Assembly: GCA_965153355.1 (NCBI GenBank)
Contig: OZ231126.1
Span: 77,252,001 to 77,316,000, forward strand
DNA from: Flaccisagitta enflata
Taxonomy: Eukaryota > Chaetognatha > Sagittoidea > Aphragmophora
DNA: 64,000 bases
Direction: 5' to 3'
The notes beneath the pieces were generated by a model. That model had not been told where the DNA came from. It searched no databases and was given only the letters and a program-made list of their open reading frames with translations. Below are positions 63,801 to 64,000 of the stretch, one piece after another. The stretch's first letter is position 1, and every line of letters starts with the position of its first letter. The translations under genes were made by a program, and so were the position numbers.

Positions 63801-64000
63801 ACCAGTGCGGAGGAGGCGGAGGGAATGTGTGAGGGGTGACAGGGGTGATACTGGGAAAAGGGCCCTAGTGGTAGAGGTGGAAGCGACAGTGATGCTGGCG
63901 ACAGTGGTGATGGTGGCAGCGGTCGTGGCAGCGATCATAGCAGCGGTGATGATGGTGGTTGCGGTGGTGACAGTGGTGGTGATGGAGGTAGCGGTGGTGA

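Overview
This is nuclear eukaryotic DNA, most likely from an invertebrate animal. The evidence is a spliced gene with GT-AG introns in matching phase, hAT-like and Tc1/mariner/pogo-like terminal-inverted-repeat elements, a decayed interstitial TTAGGG tract, and very dense microsatellites. By a rough hand tally, about a fifth of the window is simple or tandem repeat. No rRNA, tRNA, CRISPR or bacterial-type operon is visible. I cannot name the species. Most long open frames here are translations of microsatellites and are not genes.

Layout. 1-12.7 kb: one minus-strand gene of at least five, probably six, exons that runs off the left edge. Its introns hold microsatellites, a hAT-like MITE (4453-4781), a TA-flanked element (7037-7660), a 20-bp minisatellite and several copies of a hairpin-ended short repeat. 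13-17.3 kb: GC-rich degenerate repeats, then a 3.2-kb palindromic foldback transposon (14050-17278). 15970-27032 and 46110-57497: two arms of an approximately 11-kb inverted segmental duplication, nearly identical in unique sequence but different in microsatellite lengths. 27.0-46.1 kb: the spacer between the arms, with a possible small two-exon gene (30.1-30.8 kb), four more foldback or TIR elements, many microsatellites and the TTAGGG tract. 57.5-64 kb: more hairpin-ended repeats, (GTT)n-rich DNA, and 24-bp and 89-bp tandem arrays.

The left-hand gene encodes an uncharacterised protein of at least about 845 residues with a coiled-coil-like basic/acidic segment, an acidic run and a PKKRRRL-type nuclear signal. 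Its block order agrees with my memory of a family of functionally unknown, often multicopy invertebrate proteins; that is unverified. The rest of the window is dominated by mobile and tandem DNA. Two observations stand out. First, a set of short dispersed repeats each carries a terminal hairpin whose stem sequence differs between subfamilies while pairing is kept. Second, two giant foldback elements share a CACCCC terminus and 4-bp target duplications.
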